Assembly: GCF_007858185.1 (NCBI RefSeq)
Contig: NZ_VFES01000007.1
Span: 62,001-126,000 of the forward strand
DNA: 64,000 nt
DNA from: Pseudomonas grimontii
GTDB taxonomy: Bacteria > Pseudomonadota > Gammaproteobacteria > Pseudomonadales > Pseudomonadaceae
Direction of reading: 5' to 3'
Both the position numbers and the translations under genes were made by a program. Under the pieces are notes generated by a model that saw only the letters and a program-made list of their open reading frames with translations, did not search any database and was not told the DNA's origin. This document shows, one piece after another, positions 1-32,810 of this stretch. Within the stretch, counting starts at the first letter, position 1, and each line of letters starts with the position of its first letter.

Positions 1-1
1 G

Positions 2-13267
<13,266 letters not shown>

Positions 13268-13270
13268 CCC

Positions 13271-25120
<11,850 letters not shown>

Positions 25121-25146
25121 CACCTCAAATGATGAACACTGAACCT

Positions 25147-25173
25147 GTGGCGAGGGGGCAAGCTCCCTCGCGA
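25147..25173. repeat. REP-like palindrome
   Basis: A short GC-rich palindrome with arms GCGAGGG (25150-25156) and CCCTCGC (25165-25171) sits just after the NRPS stop codon. The GGGGGCAAGCTCCC-type core resembles the REP repeats common between genes in P. fluorescens. It is a single unit here, not a REPIN pair. Confidence 0.55.
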
Positions 25174-25193
25174 CAGGGGAGGGCGGGGCACAA

Positions 25194-25230
25194 AAAAGCC
25201 CGATGAAAGCAGCGCTTCCATCGGGCTTTT
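25194..25230. terminator. Bidirectional intrinsic terminator between pvdD and fpvA
   Basis: A perfect 12-bp inverted repeat has arms AAAAGCCCGATG (25194-25205) and CATCGGGCTTTT (25219-25230) around a 13-base loop. It has an A run on the left and a T run on the right, so it can end transcription from both sides. It lies between the convergent stops of the NRPS (25120) and fpvA (25265). Confidence 0.85.
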
Positions 25231-25264
25231 GGTTGATCGCCGCCAGGGCGATCAAGGCATCACA

Positions 25265-27700
25265 TCAGAAGTCCCAGCGGGTGCTGAACATCACGTTGCG
25301 CGGCTCACCGTAGGCAGCCGAGTTATAGAAGCCCACGTTGGTGTAGTAGGACTTGTCGAAGATGTTGTTGAAGTTGACAGTCGCCGAGAGGTTCTTGGTG
25401 ACCTGGTAGCGGGTCATCAAGTCCACCAGCCAATAGGACTCCTGGGTGATGTCCTGGTTGGTGTTGAGCTGCGAGTTGTAGATTTCATTCCAACCCTTGC
25501 TCTGCCAGCGCAGGCCGCCACCGATGGTGAACTTGTCGAGGTCGCCCTTGAGTTTGTAGGTGGTGTTCAGGTTGACCTGGTGCTCAGGTTCGAAGGTGGA
25601 GATCTTCTTGTCGTCTGCGTCCCGCACGATCTTGTGGGTGTAACCGCCTTGCACTTGCCAGCCGGGCGCCAGCTCACCTGAGATTTCTGCTTCGTAACCC
25701 TTGGTGACGGCCTTGGAGCTCTTGAACGCATAGTTTTGCGGGGAAGGAGTCTGGTTGTTATAGGCATCGTCCGGGATGGCACGGTTGTCTTCATGCACTT
25801 CGAAGTAGGCAATGCTGGTGTTCAAGCGACCGTCGAGAAACTCGCCCTTCAGGCCCAGCTCGTAGTTTTGGCCTTCGTCCGGTTCCAGCAACGTCTGGTT
25901 GCGGTCTTTGTACGTGCTTTCCTGGGGTTGGAAGATATCGGTGTAGCTGGTGTACACCGAGAGATTGTCGTTCAGGTCGTAGATCACGCCGGCATACGGC
26001 ACGAACCGGCCGGTTTCCTTGTAGGAAGGGTTGATACCGGTGACGTGGTAGTTGGCGACGCGCCCACCGAGGATTACGTGCAGGTCATCCATCACGTTCA
26101 AACGTGTGGTCATGTAGTAGCCGGTCTGGCGGATGGTATCGTCGATGTATTGTTGGGCAGGGCCGTAGATCGGCTTGGCGATGTGGCCATTCCAGTTATA
26201 GAAATCGACTTTGTTGCCACCTGGCCATTCCGGCGACCAGTACCCCTTGCCTTGCCAACGCGACGTGCCGATCGAGCCGCCTACCACCAGTTCATGCTCG
26301 CGGCCGAACAGGCTGAAAGGCCCGGTGGCGTAGAGGTCGGCCGAAGTGCTTTTGGTTTCACCGGTGTATTTCTGACCGTTAATCTCGGCGGTGCCATCGG
26401 CTGCCGGCTGGACAAACTGGATCGAACCGAGGTCGGCATGGTAGCTGTTGATCTTGTGGTCGAGCTGGAATTTAGTGACCCAGCCGTAACCCATATCATG
26501 CTCAAGCATGGCAAAGGCGGTGCGGGTGTTCTGTTCCCAGGAACTCCAGGTGGCGCCGTTGTTATAGGAGCGTGGCATCTTGTTGATGCTGCCGTTGGAG
26601 TTGACCAACGGGAACGAACCGGACCAGCTGGAGCCTTTTGGAGTGTTGTCCTGATAGTCGAAGCCGACGGTCAACATGGTGTCGGGTGACAGGTCGAACT
26701 CGGTAATGCCGTAGTAGGTTTCGGTCTTGCGCGAGTAGTGGTCCATGAAGGACTTTTTGTCCTGGTACGCCGCCACTGCACGGCCCCGGACATTGCCGCT
26801 GTCGGTCAACGGGCCGCTCACATCCACTTCGCTGCGATAGTTGTCCCAGGAGCCGGCCCCCAATTGCACATGGCCCTTGAATTCCGACGTCGGCTTCTTG
26901 CGGATCAAGTTGATGGTCGCGCCCAGGGAGCCGGCGCCGTTGAGCAGGCCGGTGGCACCCTTGAGCACTTCGACGCGGTCATAGATCGCCATGTCGCTCA
27001 GGGTGTTCCCCGCCGAGTAGCCGACGTTGCGCACGGTGGACGGAATACCGTCGTACTGGAAACTGTTGACCGAGAATCCACGCGAGTAATAGTTGGTACG
27101 GTCGGTGTCATAGGCCGATACGGTGATGCCAGGCGTGTGGCGCATCACGTCATCGACGCTGTTGAGGCCGAAGTCCTCGATATGTTGGCGGGTAATCACC
27201 GTGATCGACTGTGGGGTTTCCCGCGGGGTCAGGGTCAGCCGCGTGGCCGTGGCAATGGTGCCCGGCGTGTAGGAGCCGGAGCCCTCGGTGATGTTGCCCA
27301 GCACGTTGCCGGTCACTTGGGTCGGACTCAATTCCAGCCCGGCGGACGCGCCGGTGGCGGTAACGGTCAGCGCGTTGCCACTGAGGCTGTGGGTGGTTGA
27401 AGTGCCTGCCAGCAAGGTGTTGATCGCCTGCTGCGGATCCAGTTTACCTTTGATCGCAGTGCTGTTTTTTCCTGCTACGTCGGTCGGGCTGTACAGCACC
27501 TGCAGGTTGGCCTGGCGGCCGAATTCCTGCAGTGCACTCCCCAGTGCCTGTGCCGGAATATCCAACTCGATCTCCTGTGCCTGCACATAGCCGGCAACCG
27601 GCAGCGATACCGCAAGGGCAAGCGCACTCGGCAGGAGGTTGATGTTCAGGGCCCTGGTTAGCGCTTTGCTCAGTGGGCTGAGACCGAGTCGTGCTGACAT
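25265..27700 (-). CDS. fpvA: Ferripyoverdine TonB-dependent receptor/transducer FpvA
   Basis: This 811-residue outer-membrane receptor imports ferripyoverdine using TonB energy and signals to the FpvR anti-sigma factor. A signal peptide ends near residue 41 (VQAQ). It is followed by the secretin/TonB N-terminal signalling domain (about 43-115, IELDIPAQALGSALQEFG), which marks it as a transducer. A plug domain starts around 160 (TPRETPQSITVITRQ) and contains RVEVLKGATGLLNGAGSLG. A 22-strand-type barrel ends in the usual terminal Phe (TRWDF). It lies downstream of pvdE on the same strand and convergent to the NRPS genes, the standard fpvA position. I found no exact TAAAT-N16-CGT box directly upstream, so it may depend on FpvI or on read-through from pvdE. 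Receptor specificity should match the pyoverdine predicted here. Confidence 0.95.
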   Translation of the reverse strand: MSARLGLSPLSKALTRALNINLLPSALALAVSLPVAGYVQAQEIELDIPAQALGSALQEFGRQANLQVLYSPTDVAGKNSTAIKGKLDPQQAINTLLAGTSTTHSLSGNALTVTATGASAGLELSPTQVTGNVLGNITEGSGSYTPGTIATATRLTLTPRETPQSITVITRQHIEDFGLNSVDDVMRHTPGITVSAYDTDRTNYYSRGFSVNSFQYDGIPSTVRNVGYSAGNTLSDMAIYDRVEVLKGATGLLNGAGSLGATINLIRKKPTSEFKGHVQLGAGSWDNYRSEVDVSGPLTDSGNVRGRAVAAYQDKKSFMDHYSRKTETYYGITEFDLSPDTMLTVGFDYQDNTPKGSSWSGSFPLVNSNGSINKMPRSYNNGATWSSWEQNTRTAFAMLEHDMGYGWVTKFQLDHKINSYHADLGSIQFVQPAADGTAEINGQKYTGETKSTSADLYATGPFSLFGREHELVVGGSIGTSRWQGKGYWSPEWPGGNKVDFYNWNGHIAKPIYGPAQQYIDDTIRQTGYYMTTRLNVMDDLHVILGGRVANYHVTGINPSYKETGRFVPYAGVIYDLNDNLSVYTSYTDIFQPQESTYKDRNQTLLEPDEGQNYELGLKGEFLDGRLNTSIAYFEVHEDNRAIPDDAYNNQTPSPQNYAFKSSKAVTKGYEAEISGELAPGWQVQGGYTHKIVRDADDKKISTFEPEHQVNLNTTYKLKGDLDKFTIGGGLRWQSKGWNEIYNSQLNTNQDITQESYWLVDLMTRYQVTKNLSATVNFNNIFDKSYYTNVGFYNSAAYGEPRNVMFSTRWDF

Positions 27701-27745
27701 GGATGGTTTCTCTTCTATGTGTTAAGTGGGAAAATTTTAATATTT

Positions 27746-27765
27746 ATTGAGGTTGGTTCTCATTA
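27746..27765 (-). promoter_or_regulatory. Possible Fur-type operator upstream of fpvA
   Basis: Read on the minus strand, this AT-rich site begins TAATGAGAA and ends CTCAATA-like, an imperfect inverted repeat reminiscent of Fur boxes (AATGAGAATnATTCTCATT type). It is 46 bp before the fpvA start, in the 110-bp pvdE-fpvA gap. The match is partial, and the call rests mainly on position and gene function. Confidence 0.3.
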
Positions 27766-27810
27766 CCACTAGTGAGACGTTTCTATTTCGGAAAACCGGA
27801 AAAGAAAATT

Positions 27811-29463
27811 TCATGCGGGCTCCATTTCGTGCACCACCTGGCCGGCGCGCAGCCGTACGAGCTGATCGGCGATGTCGAAATAACGGTCGTCATGGCTGAT
27901 CACGATGATGGTTTTGCCCAGGCGCTTGAGGTCCGGCAGCAGTTCGGTATAGAAAATTCGGCGGAAGGCCGGGTCCTGGTCGGCGGCCCATTCGTCGAAC
28001 ACCAGCACCGGGCGTTCCTCCAACCACGCGTTGACCAGTGCCAGGCGCTTGCGCTGGCCGGTTGACAGGTCGGTGGTGCTGAATACGCCGTCCTTGACGC
28101 TGACCTTGTGTGCGATCTCCAGGCGTTCCAGGTATTTAGTAGCGCTGTCCAGTGACTGGGTGGCGCTGCCCTGGACGAGGTCGTCGAACAGGTAGTAGTC
28201 GGCGAATACCGTGGTGAACAATTGGCGATAGTCATCGCGCTCGGAGTCGGTCACGGCCTCGCCGTTGAGCAGGATTTCGCCTGACTGCGGCGGGTAGAGC
28301 CCCAGCAGCAGTTTGATCAGCGTGGTCTTGCCACTGCCGTTTTCGCCGACGATAAATACGATGTCGCCTTGGGCAATGCTCAGGTTGATCGGCCCCAGGT
28401 GAAACGGCTCGCTGCCTTCCACGGCCGGTGGGCTGTAGCTCACGTTTCGCAGTTCCAGGCTGTTGACGATCGGTGTCGGCGCCTCGCTGTCATCCATCAG
28501 CAGGTGCGGTTCAGGAGAGGAGAAGCGCTCCGACAACTCGCTGATACGCCCGAAGGCAATCTTCGCCTTGCCCACCACGGGCAGGTAACCCAGTAGGTGT
28601 TCCAGCGGGCCTTTCATGTACAACAGCACCAGCACGAAGCCGGTGATCACGGTCGGGTCCGGGTTCGGGTTATAGGCCTGCATCGCCAGGGCCAGGCCGA
28701 TGACGACGAAGAACAGCATCGAGCCGAAGGTCTTGGCGAGGATGTAGATGTTGACCGAACGCACCTGAATATCGCTGATGCGGTCCGCCGTTACCTGGAT
28801 ACGGTAGGTGTTCATGCGAAAGCGTCGTGGCCGATGCATGCGCAGTTCCTTGGCGCCGGACGCGATGGCGTTGTAATAACGCTGCAATTCGTCTTCATGG
28901 CTGCGTGCCAGGTCGAAGCCTTGGATACCTTTGCCGCCGGCGATGAACTGCACGGCGCTGCCAATCACAATGGCGACGACCATCATCAGGAACATCGGCA
29001 CCGACAGGTACGCCAGGTAGCCCAGGCAGCCCAGCGTCACCGTGGCGGCAATGGCCAAGGGCGTGAACGCGAAGGAGAAGTCGCTGATGGTGTCGACATC
29101 GTGGGTCAGCACCGGGATCAGTCGATGGGAGCGGTAGCGCTCGATTTGCCCGATGGGCGCCGACAGCACCTTTTCACCCAGGTCTTTGCGCAGGGCGGCA
29201 ATGATCCGCTGGCCGACGTAGTTGGTGCCGATGTCGGAAATGATCGAGCTGACCAGCGCCAGCACGCACAAGGCTGCAAAGGTCAGGATCACGCCCTGGG
29301 TCATGCCTTGTGGCGAGTGCAGGGCATTGTTGATCGTCGCCAGCAACAGCGTGATGGCCAGGCCACCCGCCATGCCCAGGGCGATGGAGACCGTCACGAT
29401 GGTGCGAAACGGCCTGAGCAGTGCGAGCAAACCGTTGAAGGCGCCGCGCTTGGGGTCGGTCAT
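27811..29463 (-). CDS. pvdE: Pyoverdine ABC exporter PvdE
   Basis: This fused membrane/ATPase half-transporter (550 residues) is thought to move acylated ferribactin, the pyoverdine precursor, from cytoplasm to periplasm. The N-terminal half has about six hydrophobic helices. The C-terminal ATPase has Walker A GENGSGKTT, a signature-like LSTGQRKRLAL, Walker B VLVFDEWAADQDP and switch VISHDD. The frame stays open upstream to 29523, but I start at 29463 (MTDPKRGAF). That start has a GGGAAG ribosome site about 6 bases before it, gives the family's usual length of about 549, and drops an unlikely 20-residue leader. The gene diverges from pvdF, has its own PvdS box at 29524-29547, and precedes fpvA with a 110-bp gap. 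Confidence 0.93.
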   Translation of the reverse strand: MTDPKRGAFNGLLALLRPFRTIVTVSIALGMAGGLAITLLLATINNALHSPQGMTQGVILTFAALCVLALVSSIISDIGTNYVGQRIIAALRKDLGEKVLSAPIGQIERYRSHRLIPVLTHDVDTISDFSFAFTPLAIAATVTLGCLGYLAYLSVPMFLMMVVAIVIGSAVQFIAGGKGIQGFDLARSHEDELQRYYNAIASGAKELRMHRPRRFRMNTYRIQVTADRISDIQVRSVNIYILAKTFGSMLFFVVIGLALAMQAYNPNPDPTVITGFVLVLLYMKGPLEHLLGYLPVVGKAKIAFGRISELSERFSSPEPHLLMDDSEAPTPIVNSLELRNVSYSPPAVEGSEPFHLGPINLSIAQGDIVFIVGENGSGKTTLIKLLLGLYPPQSGEILLNGEAVTDSERDDYRQLFTTVFADYYLFDDLVQGSATQSLDSATKYLERLEIAHKVSVKDGVFSTTDLSTGQRKRLALVNAWLEERPVLVFDEWAADQDPAFRRIFYTELLPDLKRLGKTIIVISHDDRYFDIADQLVRLRAGQVVHEMEPA

Positions 29464-29523
29464 AAGTACTTCCCGGAAAGTGAAAAAGAGGGGGCTGGGC
29501 ACACAGACCCTTACCCATGACAA

Positions 29524-29547
29524 ACGAAGTGTTGGCGCGACGATTTA
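29524..29547 (-). promoter_or_regulatory. PvdS iron-starvation box for pvdE
   Basis: On the minus strand the sequence is TAAAT (29547-29543), exactly 16 bases, then CGT (29526-29524). This is the consensus recognised by the extracytoplasmic sigma factor PvdS. It lies about 60 bases before the chosen pvdE start. Confidence 0.85.
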
Positions 29548-29578
29548 GCTCGGTGTGCCCGGCGGTGCGGTTGGTGGA

Positions 29579-29602
29579 TAAATTGACCGGCATCTGGTTC
29601 GT
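29579..29602 (+). promoter_or_regulatory. PvdS iron-starvation box for pvdF
   Basis: TAAAT at 29579-29583 is followed by exactly 16 bases and CGT at 29600-29602, a full match to the PvdS consensus. The start of pvdF is 62 bp downstream. It forms a back-to-back pair with the pvdE box on the other strand. Confidence 0.87.
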
Positions 29603-29663
29603 TCTTGTGGTGTAGGCGCACGCGTATTGGCGCGTGCCTGATCTATCCAGCGAGAGCGAAACA

Positions 29664-30494
29664 ATGACGAAAAAGAATCTGGTGTACGTGTGGTCCCTGC
29701 GCAATGCCGCTGCCGATAAGGCCGGCCAGCCAGTGGCCTACAAGGACCACGAGCGCTACATGAAATCGGTGCTGGAGTTTCTGGTGGGATCGCTCAACGA
29801 CACGTCCCTGGGCGACGCCTACAACCTGGTGGGCGTGGTGTATGACGACGATGAGCAGAACCCGCGCGACCAGCAGTTGGTGGCCGACTATGGGTTTGCC
29901 TATAAACCGGGGCGCCAGTGGCTTTATCCGGCGGACTTGCAGGTGCAGGGCCACCTGGTCAACGACCTGCTGTTGAGCGTGCCGTCCACCTATCGCCGCC
30001 TGCCACGGGGCAGCGCCGAGCATATCGCCGGCAAGCAGGACTTCGAACGCCGCCTGCATGACACGCTGGTGGAATTGAAGGCCGATATTGTGGTGCTGGA
30101 CGGCCTGCTGGTGATCCTGGACGAGCTGGTGCGCCCCGGTGCGCCGTTTGCCCGTAGGATCATGAACATTCACCCCGGTATCACCCGTATCGAATCGCCT
30201 TACGAGCGCCGTGGGGCCTATGCGACCTGGAATGCGCTGTACGGTGCGCGTGGGTTGACGGTTACGGATTGGGTGACCAAGGCCACCACGCCATCCGAGC
30301 CGCTGTACCTGACCGGCGCCTCCTTCCACTACGTGGACAACGGCATCGACTCCGGCGAGGTGTTCCACGACGTACTCAAGACCGAGATCTCGCCGGACGA
30401 CACCATCCTCGAACTGCGCTGGAACAACTTCAACAACAGCCTGTTCCCGGCGCTGCATGAAGGTTTGGAGTTGTTGGCGCAGAAGGGGGTCTAA
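29664..30494 (+). CDS. pvdF: N5-hydroxyornithine formyltransferase PvdF
   Basis: PvdF transfers a formyl group from formyl-tetrahydrofolate to N5-hydroxyornithine in the cytoplasm, giving the fOHOrn units activated by the two fOHOrn modules. The 276-residue product begins MTKKNLVYVWSLRNA and carries a formyltransferase-like core with IMNIHPGITRIESPY, where the His after Asn is the usual catalytic His, and GASFHYVDNGIDSG. The frame is open back to 29634, but the ATG at 29664 follows a purine-rich GCGAGAGCG and fits the family length of about 275. It is read alone from its own PvdS box and ends 18 bp before a REPIN. Confidence 0.93.
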   Translation: MTKKNLVYVWSLRNAAADKAGQPVAYKDHERYMKSVLEFLVGSLNDTSLGDAYNLVGVVYDDDEQNPRDQQLVADYGFAYKPGRQWLYPADLQVQGHLVNDLLLSVPSTYRRLPRGSAEHIAGKQDFERRLHDTLVELKADIVVLDGLLVILDELVRPGAPFARRIMNIHPGITRIESPYERRGAYATWNALYGARGLTVTDWVTKATTPSEPLYLTGASFHYVDNGIDSGEVFHDVLKTEISPDDTILELRWNNFNNSLFPALHEGLELLAQKGV

Positions 30495-30511
30495 GCCGCG
30501 CACGATTTGAC

Positions 30512-30600
30512 TGTGGGAGGGGGCTTGCTCCCGATGACGGAGTATCAGTCAATGGCGATGTCGACTGCCGCACCCCATCGGGAGCAAGCCCCCTCCCACA
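30512..30600. repeat. REPIN (inverted pair of REP sequences)
   Basis: Two 25-bp REP units lie in inverted orientation: 30512-30536 (starting TGTGGGAGGGGGCTTGC) and 30576-30600, its near-exact reverse complement, with about 39 bp between them. The core matches the type abundant in P. fluorescens genomes. These elements are moved by RAYT transposases encoded elsewhere. It sits between the convergent pvdF and pvdO and could fold into a long hairpin that acts as a terminator for both. Confidence 0.9.
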
Positions 30601-30616
30601 TTAAATCCCGTCAGCT

Positions 30617-31489
30617 TTAGAGATCGCGCACTACCCTGAAGCCAATCCAATCCCCCCGCGTTTGCGGGTAGATGTTGTTGCGGTTGCCCGAGCGTGAAAA
30701 CACCGGCGCTTCGCCCCAGTCATTGCCACGAATCTGGTAACCCTCGCAGTTCGGCTCCATCCACGCGCTGCCATCCGTCGGTGCGCCGACATAGTTGGGG
30801 TGCTCGCAGTCGGCCACCCGCTCATAGACATTGCCATGCATGTCGTACATGCCAAACGCATTCGGCGGGTAGCTGCCTACCGGCGAAGAATAGCTGTACC
30901 CGTCCGCCGGCCCGTAGGTGTTGGCATGCTCGGCGATGCTGTAGCCCTTGCCCTCGTCGAACGGGAACGGGAATGGCCCGGTGGAGCCGGCGCGCGCGGC
31001 GTATTCGCGCTGGGCTTCGCTGACCATGTGGTACTGCTGGCCGGTCTTTTTCGACAGCCATGCCACGTAGTTCTTGATGTCGTCCATGTCCATGCACACT
31101 GCCGGCTGGCGCGGGCCCTGGGGGTAGCGCGGCTTGCTGGCGATGCATTCGCGGCCGGGGCGGGTGTCGCCGTCGGCGATCTTCACGCCGGTCTGGCGGA
31201 TATAGCTGTCCCATTCGCCGGCGGTGATCTGGAAGCGGCTCATGGCGAACGGCTTGGCGAAGGTCACGTCATGCATCGGGCCTTCGTCCGGCTCGCGGCC
31301 GACTTCATCTTCCGGCGTGCCCATGGTGAACGTGCCCGCTGGCAGTACCACCATTTCCGGGCAGTCCTTGCAGTCCTTGAACACTTTGCCCGGTTGCGGT
31401 GCGGCAGCCTGGGCCAGGCCTGGCAGCAGCGCGCCGCACAGGGCGGTCAACGCCAGGGCCGTCAGGGGTTTGAGTCGAAATGGAGTCAT
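30617..31489 (-). CDS. pvdO: Periplasmic pyoverdine maturation protein PvdO (FGE-sulfatase fold)
   Basis: This 290-residue protein has a Sec signal peptide ending near residue 28 (GLAQAAA) and a formylglycine-generating-enzyme-like domain. Recognisable pieces are VVLPAGTFTMGT, a divergent VSEAQREYAARAG, AFGMYDMHGNVYERV and WIGFRVVRDL. In pseudomonads PvdO is needed in the periplasm for the last oxidation of the dihydropyoverdine chromophore. It is the last gene of the minus-strand pvdM-pvdN-pvdO unit, 31 bp after pvdN. The catalytic details of this family member cannot be read from sequence alone. Confidence 0.93.
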   Translation of the reverse strand: MTPFRLKPLTALALTALCGALLPGLAQAAAPQPGKVFKDCKDCPEMVVLPAGTFTMGTPEDEVGREPDEGPMHDVTFAKPFAMSRFQITAGEWDSYIRQTGVKIADGDTRPGRECIASKPRYPQGPRQPAVCMDMDDIKNYVAWLSKKTGQQYHMVSEAQREYAARAGSTGPFPFPFDEGKGYSIAEHANTYGPADGYSYSSPVGSYPPNAFGMYDMHGNVYERVADCEHPNYVGAPTDGSAWMEPNCEGYQIRGNDWGEAPVFSRSGNRNNIYPQTRGDWIGFRVVRDL

Positions 31490-31520
31490 GTAGGCCTCGC
31501 GTGCAAAGGGGAAAGGAGGG

Positions 31521-32792
31521 TCACAACCGCTGGCTGAGCAGGGTCATGAAGCGCTGGATTTCGTCGGTGTTGTTGAGCAGGCCGGGTGCTGTGCGGATTA
31601 CGGGGCCGACATCGCGGTCCACCGCGTCGATCACCACGCGGTTTTTCTGCAGGTAGGCCGCCACCGCATCACTGTCCTGGTCCTTGACCCGGAAGAAGGT
31701 AAAGCCTGCGGACAGTTCGCGGCTGCGCGGCGTGACCAGTTCGATCCGCGGATGCGCCAGCAACTGGTCCTTGAGTTCGGCGTTCAGCGCATGGATGCGC
31801 GCCTGCACCGGTGCCTTGCCCAGTTGCAAATGCAGCTTGAAGGCCTCATCCGCCGCCCAGCGATGCTCGAAGGCGTGATAGCCGCCGGGGGTCATGATGG
31901 TGGCGAAGTCCTTGTCTTCGGAGAAGGTCGGCACCATGGGTGTGACGTACTTGTTTTCGGGGTTGCGCGCGCAGACCAGCCCGGTGCCGCGCGGACCGAA
32001 CATCCATTTGTGGGTGCCGGCGATAAAGAAGTCGCAGTGCATGTCGGGGAAGTCGAGGTTTTCCACGCCGAAACCATGCACGCCGTCCACCACATAGAGC
32101 ATGCGGTCCTTGTCGTCGCGGTTGCGGTTGTGCTCATCCACCAGCTTGCCGATCTCGCCGATGGGCAGTTTCACACCGCTGCCGGACTGGACCCAGGTCA
32201 TGCCCAGCACGCGGGTGTTGGGGCGGATATTGCGCTGGATGTTTCCCAAGAGTTCGTCGGCAGAGACCTGGCTGGCACGCTCGAACAGTGTGATCCGGCG
32301 TACCTGGGTGCCTTCCTTGAGCACGCGAAAATCCAGCACGTTCTGGGTGGCGTAATGCTCATGCACGGTGGTGAGGATTTCCTGGTCCGGGCGCACCTTG
32401 AGCCCGCCATAGATCATCGCCAAGCCTTCGGAGGTGCTGCCGGTGAGGGCGATCTGCGGCGGGGTGGCCTTGAGGTAGCGGCCGGCCCACTCGCGTACCT
32501 GGCCTTCGCGTTTCCAGGTTTCCTCCCGGTCCCAGTCCATGGCGAGCCCTGGGTTGCGGTCAATCTGCAGGCGGTAACGCTCAATGGCTTCGCGCACCGG
32601 CCTGGGGTGCGAAGCCACCAGGAAATTGGAGAAGTGCAGGTAATCCGGATCCTGGTTGAACAACTGCTTGAACCCCGTCCATGGGTCATCCGTTGTGTTG
32701 GCAGCCAGTGCTTGCGGGAGGCGTGCAGCGCCCAATGGCAGGCTGGCGGCGAATACCCCTGCCTGCTTGAGAAACGTACGACGGTCGGTCAT
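31521..32792 (-). CDS. pvdN: Periplasmic PLP-dependent enzyme PvdN
   Basis: PvdN is a fold-type I pyridoxal-phosphate enzyme (aminotransferase class V/NifS-like). It modifies the glutamate side group on the pyoverdine chromophore, giving succinamide in P. fluorescens. The 423-residue product starts with a twin-arginine signal (MTDRRTFLKQAG, cleavage near ALA, residue 30), consistent with export of a folded cofactor enzyme. The PLP-binding Lys is in AGTHKWMFGPRGTG (Lys262 counting from Met1). An Asp ahead of it in VVDGVHGFG is the expected ring-nitrogen partner. It lies between pvdM (18-bp gap) and pvdO. Confidence 0.94.
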   Translation of the reverse strand: MTDRRTFLKQAGVFAASLPLGAARLPQALAANTTDDPWTGFKQLFNQDPDYLHFSNFLVASHPRPVREAIERYRLQIDRNPGLAMDWDREETWKREGQVREWAGRYLKATPPQIALTGSTSEGLAMIYGGLKVRPDQEILTTVHEHYATQNVLDFRVLKEGTQVRRITLFERASQVSADELLGNIQRNIRPNTRVLGMTWVQSGSGVKLPIGEIGKLVDEHNRNRDDKDRMLYVVDGVHGFGVENLDFPDMHCDFFIAGTHKWMFGPRGTGLVCARNPENKYVTPMVPTFSEDKDFATIMTPGGYHAFEHRWAADEAFKLHLQLGKAPVQARIHALNAELKDQLLAHPRIELVTPRSRELSAGFTFFRVKDQDSDAVAAYLQKNRVVIDAVDRDVGPVIRTAPGLLNNTDEIQRFMTLLSQRL

Positions 32793-32810
32793 GGACTTGC
32801 TTCTAGGTGA

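Noticed and set aside
28597..29520. 307-codon plus-strand frame antisense to pvdE
   Set aside because: The product is a His/Gln/Asp-rich shadow with no domain, and pvdE on the other strand is fully convincing.
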